Of a DNA stretch of 64,000 nucleotides, positions 16,301-26,773 are shown one piece after another. How positions within the stretch are numbered: position 1 is the first letter of the stretch; each line of letters begins with the position of its first letter. The position numbers and the translations under genes were made by a program. The stretch comes from Silvanigrella paludirubra (GTDB lineage Bacteria; Bdellovibrionota_B; Oligoflexia; Silvanigrellales; Silvanigrellaceae): NCBI RefSeq assembly GCF_009208775.1, contig NZ_WFLM01000001.1, positions 475,325-539,324 on the forward strand. The letters are read 5' to 3'. The notes beneath the pieces are model-generated. The model ran no database searches and had not been told where the DNA came from. It saw nothing but the letters and a program-made list of their open reading frames with translations.

Positions 16301-17506
16301 ATGGAACGCGATGAAAATAAGGAAAAAGTAGTAGCTGTATTGTTTGGCGGAAGATCCAGTGAACATGAAATTTCATTAAGATCCGCTCTTTTTATTTTAA
16401 AAAATATTCCTGAAAAATATAAAATGATTCCTGTTGGAATCAATCGAAATGGCATGTTTTATAGTTTGTCAGGTACATTTAAAGCAAGTGATTTTGTAAA
16501 TGTTACAGTTGAAGATCTTGCAATTATTGTCAAAGGAAGTATTCCTGTTTCATTAGCGGGAAGAAAAAATCTAAAAACACTTTTGTTACCTTATATAAAA
16601 GATGAAATTCAAAAACAACCTTTACAATTTTCTTATTCTGATTCTGGCCAAACAGATCAATTTCGTATTTTAAATTTAGATGCATCTTGTTTTTTTCCTG
16701 TTTTACATGGACAAAATGGAGAAGATGGTCGATTGCAAGGTCTATTTGAATTAGCTGAAGTAGCATATGTAGGCTGCGATATGCGTTCAAGTGTTGTAGG
16801 AATTGATAAAGACATTCAAAAACGACTTGCAAGAGATGCGGGTGTTTCTGTTGCAAAATATGAGCTCATTGAGGCTGAAGGATTTGAAAAAGAAAAAGAA
16901 AAAACAATATCACGGATAGAAAAATCAATAGGCTATCCATGTTTTGTAAAACCAAACTCTCTAGGTTCTGCGGTTGGCACAGGAAGGGCAAAAGATCGTT
17001 TAGAATTAGAAAAACTAGTAAAAGAAGCTCTTGCTTTTGATCAAAAAGCATTAGTTGAAGAGCCTATGGTGGGAACTGAGGTAGAATGTGCATTTTTAGG
17101 TACAGCTTATTCTCCTAAAGTGACAAAAGCGGGTGAAATTGCGCCAAAAGATTTTTATTCTTATGAAGAAAAATATGCCAATAGTTCAGAGGCGGAACTT
17201 TTTATTCCTGCCCGTTTATCAGATGAAAGAATGATTGAGTTGCAAGAATCTGCAAAAAAAATTGCCAATGTAACAGGCATTTCTGGTTTATGCCGGATAG
17301 ATTTTTGGAATTGCAAAAAAACCAACCGTTTTATATTTAATGAAATTAATACATTACCAGGCCTTACTTCCATCAGTATGTTTCCCAAATTGTGGGAGCA
17401 TGAAGGTGTTTTAGGAAAGGAATGGATTGAAGAAGTGATTGAAGAGGCTTATCTTCGGAAGAAACGTGTTGATAAAAGCCAATATGGTATAAAAGCAACA
17501 ATCTAG
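16301..17506 (+). CDS. ddl: D-alanine--D-alanine ligase
   Basis: 401-residue ATP-grasp enzyme that makes the D-Ala-D-Ala dipeptide for peptidoglycan. The ATG at 16301 follows AGAGGGAGAGAAAAA; the open frame runs upstream to 16250 but nothing supports translation there. The N-terminal domain has VAVLFGGRSSEHEISLRSA. The middle region has FPVLHGQNGEDGRLQGLFE with the conserved His-Gly and VGCDMRSSVVGIDKD. The ATP-binding and metal site show PCFVKPNSLGSAVGTG and FNEINTLPGLTSISMFPKLW, containing the metal-binding Asn-Glu-x-Asn. It is longer than E. coli DdlB because of insertions near residues 80-120. fusA follows after a 130-base gap. Confidence 0.93.
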   Translation: MERDENKEKVVAVLFGGRSSEHEISLRSALFILKNIPEKYKMIPVGINRNGMFYSLSGTFKASDFVNVTVEDLAIIVKGSIPVSLAGRKNLKTLLLPYIKDEIQKQPLQFSYSDSGQTDQFRILNLDASCFFPVLHGQNGEDGRLQGLFELAEVAYVGCDMRSSVVGIDKDIQKRLARDAGVSVAKYELIEAEGFEKEKEKTISRIEKSIGYPCFVKPNSLGSAVGTGRAKDRLELEKLVKEALAFDQKALVEEPMVGTEVECAFLGTAYSPKVTKAGEIAPKDFYSYEEKYANSSEAELFIPARLSDERMIELQESAKKIANVTGISGLCRIDFWNCKKTNRFIFNEINTLPGLTSISMFPKLWEHEGVLGKEWIEEVIEEAYLRKKRVDKSQYGIKATI

Positions 17507-17636
17507 TATCTTCCTAATAGAAAAGCCTAAAAATGGCTATTGAAATTCAATGAAAAATCAGATAACACAGGGCGTGTTTCCCGTCCGCTGGTTTGGACTG
17601 AAGTTTTAACCATTTTTATGTTGAGTTGGATTAATC

Positions 17637-19739
17637 ATGACAATCAAAGACCTCTCCCGTGTAAGAAATATTGGTATTTCTGCCCATATCGACTCAGGAA
17701 AGACGACTCTTTCCGAACGTATCCTTTTCTATACTGGAAAAATCCACAAGATTGAAGAAGTAAAAGGAAAATCTGGTGTTGGCGCAACAATGGACAGTAT
17801 GGATCTTGAGCGTGAAAAAGGAATAACAATTCAGTCCGCTGCTACATTCTGCCAGTGGAAAGACCTATGGGTCAACCTTATTGACACTCCTGGTCACGTT
17901 GACTTTACAGTTGAAGTGGAACGTTCCCTTCGCGTTCTTGATGGTGCTATTCTTGTTCTTTGTTCTGTGGCTGGAGTTCAGTCTCAGTCCATTACAGTTG
18001 ACCGCCAAATGCGTCGTTACCGTGTTCCTCGTATTGCATTTGTAAACAAAATGGACCGCGCTGGCGCGAATCCATACCGCGTATGTCAACAGCTTCGCGA
18101 AAAATTAAATCATAATGCTTGGATGGCTCAAATGGCTATCGGTGCAGAAGATCGTTTCCAAGGTGTTGTCGATCTTCTTACTATGAAAGCATTTTATTTC
18201 GATGGTGCGAATGGTGAAAACGTTCGTGAAGAAGAAATTCCAGTAGACATGATCGAAGAAGCAAAAACTCGTCGTAGTGATCTTATTGGAGCTCTGGCTG
18301 ACTTTGACGATGTTCTTGCTGAAAAATTCTTAGGCGACGAATACGTTTCTGCTGAAGAAGCTGCAAAAGTTATGCGTAAAGCCGTTATTAGCTTACAATT
18401 TACTCCTGTATTCTGCGGTTCCGCATTTAAGAATAAAGGTGTTCAACTTCTTTTAGACGCTGTTGGTTCTTATTTACCAGCTCCAAACGAAGTTTCTAAC
18501 GAAGGTCTTGACCAATCTAACAATGAGGCTCCATATCCTCTTAAATCTGAGCCAGATCTTCCTCTTGTTATGCTTGCGTTTAAACTTGATGAAACACGTT
18601 ATGGGCAGCTTACTTTCATGCGTATCTACCAAGGTACTGTGAAAAAAGGCGATATGCTAATCAATATGGCTTCTGAAAAACGCGTTAAAGTGCCTCGCAT
18701 TGTGCGCTTACACTCTGACGAAATGGAAGATATTGAAGAAGCTTCTGCTGGCGACATTGTTGCTTTATTTGGTGTTGATTGTGCATCTGGTGATACATTC
18801 ACAGACGGCAAAATTAACGTAACTATGGCTTCTATGTATGTTCCAAATGCGGTAATTTCTTTGGCTGTTGCTCCTAAAGACAAAGCAGCACAAACAAATT
18901 TCTCAAAAGCATTAAATAAATTTACAAAAGAAGACCCAACTTTCCGCGTTTCCCGTGATGAAGAATCTGGCGAAACTATTATTGCTGGAATGGGTGAACT
19001 TCACCTTGAAATTTATGTTGAACGTATGAAACGTGAATTTAACTGTGAAACCATTGTTGGCAAACCACAAGTTAACTTCCGTGAAGCACTTACACAACGT
19101 GCTGAAATTAACTACACACACAAAAAGCAATCTGGTGGTTCTGGTCAGTTTGCTCGTATCGTTGGTTATATGGAACCATTGGTTGATGCTGGTGATAAAA
19201 TCTATGAATTTTCTGACGACACTGTTGGTGGTTCTATTCCAAGACAATTTATCCCTGCTTGTGAAAAAGGTTTCGTAGAGCAAATGAAAACAGGTCTTCT
19301 TATTGGAGCTCAAGTTGTTGGCGTGAAACTTATCGTAAATGATGGTTTACACCACCCAGTGGACTCTAATGAAATGGCATTTAAAACATGTGCGATGACA
19401 GGGTTCCGTGAATCTTACATGAATGCAAAACCTGTTATTCTTGAGCCAATCATGAAGGTTGGTATTGAAGGTCCTGAAGAGTTCCAAGGAACAATGATGG
19501 GTCTTATCAACCAACGTCGTGGTGTTATTATGGGTACAGCTGGAAACGGCGGCTACTGCCAAATTGAAGCTGAAGTTCCATTAACAGAAATGTTTGGTTT
19601 CTCAACAGATCTTCGTTCTGGTACACAAGGTAAAGGTGAGTTCTCTATGGAATTTGCTAAATATGCTTCTGTTCCACGTAATGTTCAAGACGACATGATA
19701 GCAAAATACAAAGCAAAAAGAGCTGCTGAAAACAAATAA
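17637..19739 (+). CDS. fusA: Elongation factor G, spd/mitochondrial EFG1 type
   Basis: 700-residue translational GTPase that drives ribosomal translocation. The GTP site is clear: [15 protein letters not shown] (G1), GITIQSAA (G2), DTPGHVDF (G3), NKMDRAG (G4). The switch region reads [18 protein letters not shown], which is the signature of the mitochondrial EFG1 and bacterial spdEFG1 group instead of the usual EVHDGAATMDWM of canonical EF-G. Domains II to V follow at normal length ([20 protein letters not shown] in domain [18 protein letters not shown] in domain V). It stands outside a str operon, with no rpsL, rpsG or tuf beside it. Codon use is C-ending and biased, as in a highly expressed gene. 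Confidence 0.95.
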   Translation: MTIKDLSRVRNIGISAHIDSGKTTLSERILFYTGKIHKIEEVKGKSGVGATMDSMDLEREKGITIQSAATFCQWKDLWVNLIDTPGHVDFTVEVERSLRVLDGAILVLCSVAGVQSQSITVDRQMRRYRVPRIAFVNKMDRAGANPYRVCQQLREKLNHNAWMAQMAIGAEDRFQGVVDLLTMKAFYFDGANGENVREEEIPVDMIEEAKTRRSDLIGALADFDDVLAEKFLGDEYVSAEEAAKVMRKAVISLQFTPVFCGSAFKNKGVQLLLDAVGSYLPAPNEVSNEGLDQSNNEAPYPLKSEPDLPLVMLAFKLDETRYGQLTFMRIYQGTVKKGDMLINMASEKRVKVPRIVRLHSDEMEDIEEASAGDIVALFGVDCASGDTFTDGKINVTMASMYVPNAVISLAVAPKDKAAQTNFSKALNKFTKEDPTFRVSRDEESGETIIAGMGELHLEIYVERMKREFNCETIVGKPQVNFREALTQRAEINYTHKKQSGGSGQFARIVGYMEPLVDAGDKIYEFSDDTVGGSIPRQFIPACEKGFVEQMKTGLLIGAQVVGVKLIVNDGLHHPVDSNEMAFKTCAMTGFRESYMNAKPVILEPIMKVGIEGPEEFQGTMMGLINQRRGVIMGTAGNGGYCQIEAEVPLTEMFGFSTDLRSGTQGKGEFSMEFAKYASVPRNVQDDMIAKYKAKRAAENK

Positions 19740-19764
19740 TTTTCATTTATACTCGTTTAGTTTG

Positions 19765-19808
19765 AAAAACCGCATGAATGGTATCATAATCATCATGTGG
19801 TTTTTTTT
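19765..19808 (+). terminator. Terminator of fusA
   Basis: AAAAACCGCATGA (from 19765) pairs with TCATGTGGTTTTTT (about 19794-19807) and is followed by more T residues, 25 bases after the fusA stop. This is a textbook intrinsic terminator. Confidence 0.75.
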
Positions 19809-19856
19809 ATGTTATTTTTTAAATATGAAACGAGATTATAAAATATAGGGGAGTGT

Positions 19857-20312
19857 ATGAAAGTATCGAGTGAAATTTCTAGCGGGCTTTCTTCATTAGT
19901 TCAAGTACATGGAACAATTTTACAACAACTCAGAATTCATAAAAACATATGTAAGTTGTGGGGCTATGAAAAATTAGCGGCTGTCATTTTGACTCAAAAT
20001 GATTCAGTTTGTTGTCATTTAGACAAACTAATTACAATGATGCTAAAGGAAGAATATATTTTTGATCTTCAAAATTTAAATAAATTAAATATAGGCCAAA
20101 CAGTTGAAGAAATTTTGGTCAGTGATCGAATTATGGCGGAATCATGTGGAGAATTAGCTGTAAAGCTTACGCTAATTTCTCACCAAATAGAAATTCGTAA
20201 AACTCTTGAAGAAATGTCTTTATTGCAAAGATCATATGCGAGTTTAATGGATCAACAACTTGAGCTTGTCAGACAAATGGGAACTCAGTTTTACTTAGCG
20301 ACTCGCTGTTGA
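19857..20312 (+). CDS. Bacterioferritin-like protein lacking the ferroxidase ligands
   Basis: 151-residue, all-helical protein that aligns without gaps over long stretches with E. coli bacterioferritin: the WG pair at 35-36, then LQNLNKLNIGQTVEEIL (Bfr LQDLGKLNIGEDVEEML) and a C-terminal LELVRQMGTQFYL (Bfr LDLIQKMGLQNYL). At the aligned diiron positions E18 is His, E51 is Val, E127 is Gln124 and H130 is Tyr127; only H54 is kept, and E94 is at best shifted by one (E95). The haem ligand M52 is Cys. It therefore probably cannot oxidise iron and may be a structural subunit of a mixed cage or something unrelated to iron. The ATG follows AGGGGAGTGT. It overlaps the next, convergent gene by 18 bases. 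Confidence 0.65.
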   Translation: MKVSSEISSGLSSLVQVHGTILQQLRIHKNICKLWGYEKLAAVILTQNDSVCCHLDKLITMMLKEEYIFDLQNLNKLNIGQTVEEILVSDRIMAESCGELAVKLTLISHQIEIRKTLEEMSLLQRSYASLMDQQLELVRQMGTQFYLATRC

Positions 20313-21050
20313 TTTTGGCAGAAATTTCGTTTTTTTAATTTTCCATTTTTTTATTGGTTTATTTAATGAATTTTCAAATTTAGTATTTAATTCCTTTAAT
20401 GTTTCTTGTAATTGTTTTATTTCAGAGTTTAATTGAAAAATAGAGAGTTGAATTTGATTCATAACTTCTTTATTGTTGAGAATCATTTTTTGTAACAAGT
20501 GTTCTTTCTTTAAATTATATTGATTTAAAGATTGAATGAGGTTTTCATTTTGTATTGACTTTTCTTTTATGAAATGAATATTTTTTTTTGTTTCAATTTT
20601 TTCTTCTTTATTTTGCTCACTTAAAAAAATTGTTTTCGCTGAAAATAAGACTTTTGAATTTGTTTGATTTTTTAAATTTCTTTTTTTTAATTGAACCGTT
20701 TCGGCAGAATAATTATTGTTTTCATGAAATTCAATATTTTCTTCTGTTTGGTACTTTACGGCTTTTTCTAAATACGAGTTATGAAATTGATTTCCTTGTA
20801 ATTGCGATCTTTGATGATTTAAAATTTCACTTAGCTTATAAAATAGGCGATTTCTGGTATCAATTTTGCGGCGTTCATATGTAAAAACACCTTTACTCGT
20901 TAATTGAGATAATCGCGATCGATTTACACCTAATATTTGAGCAGCTTCTTCTGCGCCTATTGTAAAACTCTCTATGTTTTCTTCATACGTATGAATCTCA
21001 TTTCTATTTTGTTTTTTATCAAACTGTTCAAACATATTTTGAGTTTCAGA
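20295..21050 (-). CDS. DNA-binding protein with N-terminal helix-turn-helix and coiled-coil tail
   Basis: 251 residues from the ATG at 21050, which follows GAGGAACATTCGA; an upstream ATG at 21116 lacks a ribosome-binding site. Residues about 25-75 form a MerR-like or excisionase-like helix-turn-helix: FTIGAEEAAQILGVNRSRL, then SKGVFTYERRKIDTRNRLFY, which reads as helix-turn-helix plus wing. The middle is Asn/Gln/Lys-rich and disordered. Residues about 195-240 are a predicted coiled coil (MNQIQLSIFQLNSEIKQLQE), and the end is very basic. It is divergent from kdpFABC with about 140 bases between, so it may regulate that operon, but nothing in the sequence proves it. It tail-overlaps the bacterioferritin-like gene by 18 bases. 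Confidence 0.5.
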   Translation of the reverse strand, partial: SETQNMFEQFDKKQNRNEIHTYEENIESFTIGAEEAAQILGVNRSRLSQLTSKGVFTYERRKIDTRNRLFYKLSEILNHQRSQLQGNQFHNSYLEKAVKYQTEENIEFHENNNYSAETVQLKKRNLKNQTNSKVLFSAKTIFLSEQNKEEKIETKKNIHFIKEKSIQNENLIQSLNQYNLKKEHLLQKMILNNKEVMNQIQLSIFQLNSEIKQLQETLKELNTKFENSLNKPIKKWKIKKTKFLPKSTASR

Positions 21051-21191
21051 CATTCGAATGTTCCTCGGAAAAGTTGCATTTACCAAAATGCAGGAATATA
21101 TACCTCTGAATACCATACCACAAAGGAGGCATAGTACCTTATATTTCTCATTTAAATTTAGAATAAATCTTATTGATCAAGGAATATATAC

Positions 21192-21284
21192 ATGTACTCA
21201 CAGTTCGTTGACTATGGATTAATTGCTGTTTCCATAATCGTTTTTTTATATCTATTTTATATGCTAATTTTTTCAGAGGATTAA
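21192..21284 (+). CDS. kdpF: KdpF-like small membrane subunit
   Basis: A 30-residue frame with AAGGAA ahead of its ATG, encoding MYSQFVDYGLIAVSIIVFLY and then a short hydrophobic end. Size, single membrane span and position directly before kdpA match KdpF, the peptide that stabilises the KdpFABC potassium pump. Its last codons contain the GAGGA that serves as ribosome-binding site for kdpA, so the two are translationally linked. Sequence conservation in KdpF is too low to decide on similarity alone. Confidence 0.65.
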   Translation: MYSQFVDYGLIAVSIIVFLYLFYMLIFSED

Positions 21285-21290
21285 CTTAAA

Positions 21291-23015
21291 ATGAAAATTC
21301 AAGATATTTACCAACTCATTTTTTTTGTTTTGGTTTTACTTGCTGCATCTTATCCTTTAGGCCTTTATATCAATAAATTAATGAGTGGTGAAAAGGTCTT
21401 CTTAATCCCGATTTTGTCTCCCTTAGAAAAATTAATCTATAAAGTAACGGGAATAAATATAAATGAAAATCAATCTTGGCAGAAATATACATTTGATTTA
21501 ATTGTTTTTAATTTAATTATATTTTTATTCACTTTTTTTCTTTTAAAATTCCAGAATGTTTTACCTTTAAATCCACAAAATTTTCCCGGGCTATCTAATG
21601 AGCTATCTTTTAATACAGCGGTTAGTTTTTTAACGAATACAAATTGGCAAGCATATTCTGGTGAAAGTACGATGAGTTATTTTTCGCAAATGGTTGCTTT
21701 AACTTCCCATAATTTTTTATCTGCTGCGACAGGTTTTGCAGCATGCATTGCGATTATAAGAGGCTTTTGCCATTCCGAAACAAAAGGAATTGGTAACTTT
21801 TGGGTGGATTTAACAAGATCTATTCTTTATTTGTTACTTCCTTTGTCTTTTATTTTAGCTCTTATTTATATTTCTCAAGGTATGATCCAAAATTTTTCTC
21901 CATACACACAAATAAAAACATTAGAAGGGGCAAATCAAGTGATAGCCCAGGGGCCTGTAGCTTCACAGGCCGCTATTAAGCTTCTTGGTACAAATGGCGG
22001 TGGTTTCTTTAATGCAAATGCGGCTCATCCATTTGAGAATCCAAGCGCCATGATTAATTTTATTCAAATTTTAACTATCATTTTAATTCCTAGTGCTTTG
22101 GTATTTACGTTTGGAAAAATGGCAAAACATATGAAGCACGCTGTTTCTATTTGGATTACGATGGCTATTTTATTTTTGGTAGGAGTTTTTGTCTTTTCCT
22201 ATTATGAATATTTAGGCAATCCAAATTTTGTAAATCAACTTCACTTAAATTCTTCTTTAAACATGGAAGGTAAAGAAACACGTTTTGGTATTTTTGCGAC
22301 TTCACTTTTTACTACAGTAACAACGGATTCTTCCTGTGGTGCCACAATGTCTGCTCATAGCAGTCTGACTCCTATTGCAGGAATGGTTGCTTTAGTTAAT
22401 ATGTTATTAAATGAAGTTATTTTTGGTGGAGTAGGCTCTGGTTTATATGGAATGTTACTTTTTGTTGTGATTGCTGTCTTTATTGCTGGTTTAATGGTTG
22501 GTAGAACGCCAGAGTATTTAGGTAAAAAAATTGAATCCTATGAAATTAAAATAGCGATGTTTCCTGTAATTGGAATTAGTGTAGCAATTTTGGTTGGTTT
22601 AGCTATAGCTTCGGTATCTACAATAGCAAAATCATCAATTGGAAACCCTGGAACTCATGGTTTTAGTGAAATGTTATATGCTGTTACTTCCACTGTTCAG
22701 AATAATGGAAGTTCCTTTGGATCTTTAAATGCAAATACTTCGTTTTGGAATTATTTAACTTCAATATTAATGATTTTTGGTCGTTATTTAAATTTAATAC
22801 CTTTACTCGCCATAGCAGGTTCTATGTCGAAAAAGAAATCACGTCCCATGTCTGAAAATTCATTTCCAATTCATGGTGGTGTGTTTATTATTTTGCTTTT
22901 AGGTACTATACTTATTGTTGGTGCTTTGGTTTATTTTCCCGCATTATCACTAGGCCCTGTTTTAGAACATTTGCAATTATTCTCTTCTGTTCTTTCTTCT
23001 TCAGGAGCTAAATAA
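21291..23015 (+). CDS. kdpA: Potassium-transporting ATPase subunit KdpA
   Basis: 574-residue channel-like subunit of the high-affinity potassium pump, which binds and passes K+ across the inner membrane. About ten membrane segments are visible. The four degenerate selectivity-filter loops can be found in order: [51 protein letters not shown] and [14 protein letters not shown]. Length matches E. coli KdpA (557) closely. It follows kdpF by six bases and precedes kdpB by one, a tight operon. The family is normally induced under potassium limitation by KdpDE, but here the sensor genes downstream are incomplete. Confidence 0.96.
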   Translation: MKIQDIYQLIFFVLVLLAASYPLGLYINKLMSGEKVFLIPILSPLEKLIYKVTGININENQSWQKYTFDLIVFNLIIFLFTFFLLKFQNVLPLNPQNFPGLSNELSFNTAVSFLTNTNWQAYSGESTMSYFSQMVALTSHNFLSAATGFAACIAIIRGFCHSETKGIGNFWVDLTRSILYLLLPLSFILALIYISQGMIQNFSPYTQIKTLEGANQVIAQGPVASQAAIKLLGTNGGGFFNANAAHPFENPSAMINFIQILTIILIPSALVFTFGKMAKHMKHAVSIWITMAILFLVGVFVFSYYEYLGNPNFVNQLHLNSSLNMEGKETRFGIFATSLFTTVTTDSSCGATMSAHSSLTPIAGMVALVNMLLNEVIFGGVGSGLYGMLLFVVIAVFIAGLMVGRTPEYLGKKIESYEIKIAMFPVIGISVAILVGLAIASVSTIAKSSIGNPGTHGFSEMLYAVTSTVQNNGSSFGSLNANTSFWNYLTSILMIFGRYLNLIPLLAIAGSMSKKKSRPMSENSFPIHGGVFIILLLGTILIVGALVYFPALSLGPVLEHLQLFSSVLSSSGAK

Positions 23016-23016
23016 A

Positions 23017-25050
23017 ATGACAAAATTAAATTCCAATCTTTTTTCTACTCCACTGTTATTGCCAGCTATAAAACAATCTTTTGTAAAACTTCACCCGAAA
23101 ATTCTTTATAAAAATCCTGTTATGTTTGTTGTTGCTGTTGGAAGTTTAATAACGACTTTATCTATTTTGTCAGATTTGTTTTCTAATAATTATGAGAATT
23201 TGAATTTTACATTACAAATTTCGATTTGGTTATGGTTTACCGTGTTATTCGCTAATTTTGCGGAAGCTTTAGCAGAAGGAAGAGGTAAAGCTCAAGCGGA
23301 AAGTTTAAAAAAAACCAGACGTGATACGCAAGCAAGTATTATCGATCTCAAAACAAAAATCATGCGCACCGTTTCTGCTTCAACTTTAGTCAAGGGCGAT
23401 CATGTTGTTGTAAATGTTGGTGAAGTTATTCCATCTGATGGAACTGTAGTAGAAGGCATGGCCACAGTAGATGAATCTGCAATCACAGGAGAATCTGCTC
23501 CTGTGATTCGTGAATGCGGTGGGGATCGCTCTGCAGTAACAGGGGGGACTACGGTTTTATCTGATAAAATTATTGTAATGGTAACAGCTGAGCCTGGTAA
23601 ATCTTTCTTAGATAAAATGATTTCTTTGGTAGAGGGGGCTGAAAGAAAAAAAACTCCTAATGAGATTGCTCTTCATATATTATTGTGTGGGCTTACAATT
23701 ATCTTTTTATTAGCGGTTGTTACGTTAAAACCTTTTGCTCTTTTTCAAAATACATCTGTTTCCATTGTTTCATTAATTGCTTTATTAGTTTGCTTAATTC
23801 CTACAACAATTGGTGGGTTGTTATCTGCTATTGGGATTGCAGGAATGGATAGAGTTTTGCAAAGAAATGTGATTGCGATGTCAGGTAGAGCTGTAGAAGC
23901 CGCTGGAGATGTTGATATTTTATTATTGGATAAAACGGGGACAATAACGGTTGGGAATCGTATGGCGACGGAGTTTTTTCCATGTCCCAATGTTACGGTA
24001 GATGAACTTGCAAAAGCATCTCTCGCTGCTTCTTGGTTTGATCAAACTCCAGAAGGTCGCTCTATCATTAAATTGGCAAATGAATTACATGCCTATTTTC
24101 AATTGCCAGCCAACTCAATTCCTATTCCTTTTACTGCGGAAACAAGAATGAGTGGTGTGGATACTCCTTCTGAGTCTTTTCGAAAAGGCTCTATGGAATC
24201 CATTTCATCATGGGTAAATTCATTGGGATCAAAACTTCCTGAAGAAGTTTTAGCTAATGTAACAAAAATTTCAAAACTTGGTGGCACTCCTCTTGTAGTT
24301 GCAAAAGGATCAAAAGCTCTTGGCGTTATATATTTAAAAGATGTTGTGAAACCTGGTATCAGCGCCAGATTTGAACGAATTCGCGCAATGGGCATTCGAA
24401 CAATCATGATAACAGGAGATAATAAATTAACAGCCGCTGCAATTGCTTCTGAAGCGGGTGTCGATGATTTTCTTGCAGAAGCAAAACCTGAAGATAAATT
24501 AGATTTAATAAAGTCCTTTAAAAAAGAAGGATTGATGGTGGCAATGACAGGAGATGGGACAAATGATGCTCCTGCATTAGCCCAAGCTGACGTAGGATTG
24601 GCAATGAATACGGGGACTCAAGCTGCTCGAGAAGCAGGTAACATGATCGATCTCGATTCCGATCCAACAAAAGTTATAGAAATAGTTGAAATAGGAAAAC
24701 AATTATTAATAACACGCGGCGCTTTAACAACTTTTAGCATTGCAAATGATGTTGCTAAATATTTTGCTATCATTCCTTCGCTATTTTTAGCATCCATTCC
24801 AAGTTTAGGTATTTTTAATATCATGCATCTTGCTAGCCCAGAAAGTGCTATTTTATCTGCTGTTATTTTTAATGCAATTATTATTATAATTTTAATTCCT
24901 CTAGCTTTAAAAGGAATTAAATATAGACCACGTTCGGCAATGAGTTTGTTACGTTATAACTTGGTTGTATTTGGTCTTGGTGGAGTTATCGTTCCTTTTA
25001 TTGGTATAAAAATGATCGATCTAATAATAAATGCATTTAATTTAATATAG
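23017..25050 (+). CDS. kdpB: Potassium-transporting ATPase ATP-binding subunit KdpB
   Basis: 677-residue P-type ATPase that powers K+ uptake through KdpA. The actuator domain has TGES ([10 protein letters not shown]), the phosphorylated Asp is D305 in [12 protein letters not shown], and the nucleotide domain has KGSMESIS and the hinge motif [17 protein letters not shown]. Seven membrane segments fit KdpB. The motif around the phosphorylated Asp, DKTGTIT, is canonical. The start lies one base after the kdpA stop and the stop is 14 bases before kdpC. All residues I can check for catalysis are present, so the pump looks functional. Confidence 0.96.
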   Translation: MTKLNSNLFSTPLLLPAIKQSFVKLHPKILYKNPVMFVVAVGSLITTLSILSDLFSNNYENLNFTLQISIWLWFTVLFANFAEALAEGRGKAQAESLKKTRRDTQASIIDLKTKIMRTVSASTLVKGDHVVVNVGEVIPSDGTVVEGMATVDESAITGESAPVIRECGGDRSAVTGGTTVLSDKIIVMVTAEPGKSFLDKMISLVEGAERKKTPNEIALHILLCGLTIIFLLAVVTLKPFALFQNTSVSIVSLIALLVCLIPTTIGGLLSAIGIAGMDRVLQRNVIAMSGRAVEAAGDVDILLLDKTGTITVGNRMATEFFPCPNVTVDELAKASLAASWFDQTPEGRSIIKLANELHAYFQLPANSIPIPFTAETRMSGVDTPSESFRKGSMESISSWVNSLGSKLPEEVLANVTKISKLGGTPLVVAKGSKALGVIYLKDVVKPGISARFERIRAMGIRTIMITGDNKLTAAAIASEAGVDDFLAEAKPEDKLDLIKSFKKEGLMVAMTGDGTNDAPALAQADVGLAMNTGTQAAREAGNMIDLDSDPTKVIEIVEIGKQLLITRGALTTFSIANDVAKYFAIIPSLFLASIPSLGIFNIMHLASPESAILSAVIFNAIIIIILIPLALKGIKYRPRSAMSLLRYNLVVFGLGGVIVPFIGIKMIDLIINAFNLI

Positions 25051-25064
25051 GAATTAAAATAATT

Positions 25065-25655
25065 ATGCTTAAGACATTTTATCGAGCAATCAGTTTCTCC
25101 CTTTTTATGTATTTTTTAGTTGGTATTTGTTATCCTTATGCGACGTATTTTTTAGGATTAAATTTATTTCCAAAACAAAGTAAGGGGAGTCTTATTTTTC
25201 AAAATGGAATACCTGTGGGATCCGAATTGATAGGACAAAATTTCTCTCAAGCAAAATATTTTTGGGGACGTCCTTCAGCAGCTGGTGAAAAAGGATATGA
25301 TGCAACAAGCTCTGGAGCATCAAATTTAGCAACAACAAATAAAGATTTAATAGATAGAATAGAGAAATCTATTCAAGAATTTCTCAGACAAAATCCATCT
25401 ATCAAAAGGGAAGAAATTCCAACAGATCTTGTTACCGCATCGGCAAGTGGATTAGATCCTGAAATTTCAATTCAATCTGCAAAAATTCAAATTCCTCGTA
25501 TTGCGAAAGCTCGAAATATAAGTGAAAATAATTTGAATTTATTAGTTGATAAGTTAACTCAAAATCCAACCTTAAGTTTTATTGGTACGGAAAGAGTGAA
25601 TGTTTTACTTTTAAATATTGAATTAGATAAAGAAACATCTAAATTGAAGAATTAA
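25065..25655 (+). CDS. kdpC: Potassium-transporting ATPase subunit KdpC
   Basis: 196-residue subunit with one N-terminal membrane segment (about residues 8-28) and a periplasmic domain that caps the KdpA entrance. Family signatures are GSELIGQNFSQAKYFWGRPS, SGASNLATTNKDL and, near the C-terminus, TASASGLDPEIS. These are all typical. GGAATTAAAATAATT precedes the ATG, a moderate ribosome-binding site. The gene ends one base before kdpD. Confidence 0.95.
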   Translation: MLKTFYRAISFSLFMYFLVGICYPYATYFLGLNLFPKQSKGSLIFQNGIPVGSELIGQNFSQAKYFWGRPSAAGEKGYDATSSGASNLATTNKDLIDRIEKSIQEFLRQNPSIKREEIPTDLVTASASGLDPEISIQSAKIQIPRIAKARNISENNLNLLVDKLTQNPTLSFIGTERVNVLLLNIELDKETSKLKN

Positions 25656-25656
25656 T

Positions 25657-26763
25657 ATGAAAACATTTGAAGAAATTCTTGAAAGTAAAAGAAGAGGATC
25701 TTTAAAAATTATTATGGGATATGCTGCTGGTGTAGGTAAAACCTATTCCATGCTTTCTGAGGCACAGGCTTTAAAACAGCGAGGTTTTGATGTTGTCATT
25801 GGTTATGTGGAACCCCATAGAAGGCCAGATACACAATCTCTTGTTATTGGCTTAGAACAAGTTCCTTTAAAAAAATATTCCGTTGGTAATATGGAATATT
25901 ATGAAATGGATGTAGACGCTATAATTAAAAGAAATCCTCAAATTGTGTTGGTTGATGAATTAGCGCATACAAACGCGCGTGGCAGTAAGCATGAAAAGCG
26001 TTATATGGATGTGATCGATATTTTAAACTCACAAATTAATGTAATAACAACTTTAAATGTTCAGCATTTAGAATCTGTTGCAGATAGAGTTTCTTCTGCA
26101 ACAAAAGCTTCTGTTCATGAAAGAATTCCAGATAAAATTTTACAGTTGGCTCATCAAATTGTTATGGCCGATATTAGTATGGAAGATCTTCGAGAACGAC
26201 TCCGTCTTGGAAAAATATATGATCAAGATAAGGTAGATAATGCTCTTATAAATTTTTTTACTTACAATAATTTATCTTTTTTACGTGAAATTTGTTTAAG
26301 AGAAGCAGCAGGAAATCAATTTCAAAAAATGCAAGAAAATAGTTTTGGAGAAGGAAAAGTTTTTGCTGAAGAAGCTGTTATGGTTGCGCTTAGTTCCGAT
26401 CCGACAAATGCTCCAACTCTTATTCGTAAAGGAACAAAAATGGCGGCTCGTTTATCGAGCCGTGTTTATGTTACTTATGTTCAAAAAAAAGCAGAAGATC
26501 CTTCTCATATTGATTCACAACTCCAAAGAAAATTACAACAAAATTTTGAATTAGCAACGAAACAAGGAGCGATTGTTCGCATTTTACAAGGTGAAAATAT
26601 TTCAGATGTTTTAGTTAACTTTGCATTTGAAAATAAAATTCGTCATGCTGTCTTTGGTAAATCAAGATTAACACCTTTGAGAGAACGCCTTCGTGGTTCC
26701 ATTTTACTAGAATTTATTCATGATGCGGTCGGAATTGATGTTCATATTATTAGTGTAGAATAG
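25657..26763 (+). CDS. kdpD: KdpD N-terminal sensor domain without kinase
   Basis: 368 residues matching only the cytoplasmic N-terminal half of KdpD. The KdpD domain (residues about 10-215) has the Walker A loop GYAAGVGKTYSML and VLVDELAHTNARGSKHEKRY, followed by VQHLESVADRV. A universal-stress-protein-like domain follows (about 235-368, ending DAVGIDVHIISVE). The four membrane segments, GAF, HisKA and HATPase domains of full KdpD (about 890 residues) are absent; the frame simply stops. Short KdpD proteins of this kind are known in some other bacteria. It presumably senses K+ or ATP and acts through a partner, perhaps the next gene, since no kinase or KdpE is in the cluster. Confidence 0.9.
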   Translation: MKTFEEILESKRRGSLKIIMGYAAGVGKTYSMLSEAQALKQRGFDVVIGYVEPHRRPDTQSLVIGLEQVPLKKYSVGNMEYYEMDVDAIIKRNPQIVLVDELAHTNARGSKHEKRYMDVIDILNSQINVITTLNVQHLESVADRVSSATKASVHERIPDKILQLAHQIVMADISMEDLRERLRLGKIYDQDKVDNALINFFTYNNLSFLREICLREAAGNQFQKMQENSFGEGKVFAEEAVMVALSSDPTNAPTLIRKGTKMAARLSSRVYVTYVQKKAEDPSHIDSQLQRKLQQNFELATKQGAIVRILQGENISDVLVNFAFENKIRHAVFGKSRLTPLRERLRGSILLEFIHDAVGIDVHIISVE

Positions 26764-26773
26764 CGAGAAAAAA

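Noticed and set aside
18912-19313. 133-residue minus-strand open frame inside fusA
   Set aside because: Antisense shadow of fusA; no ribosome-binding site and no recognisable protein features.
26345-26554. 69-residue plus-strand frame inside kdpD
   Set aside because: Out-of-frame shadow of the KdpD USP region, with low-complexity Lys/Leu composition.
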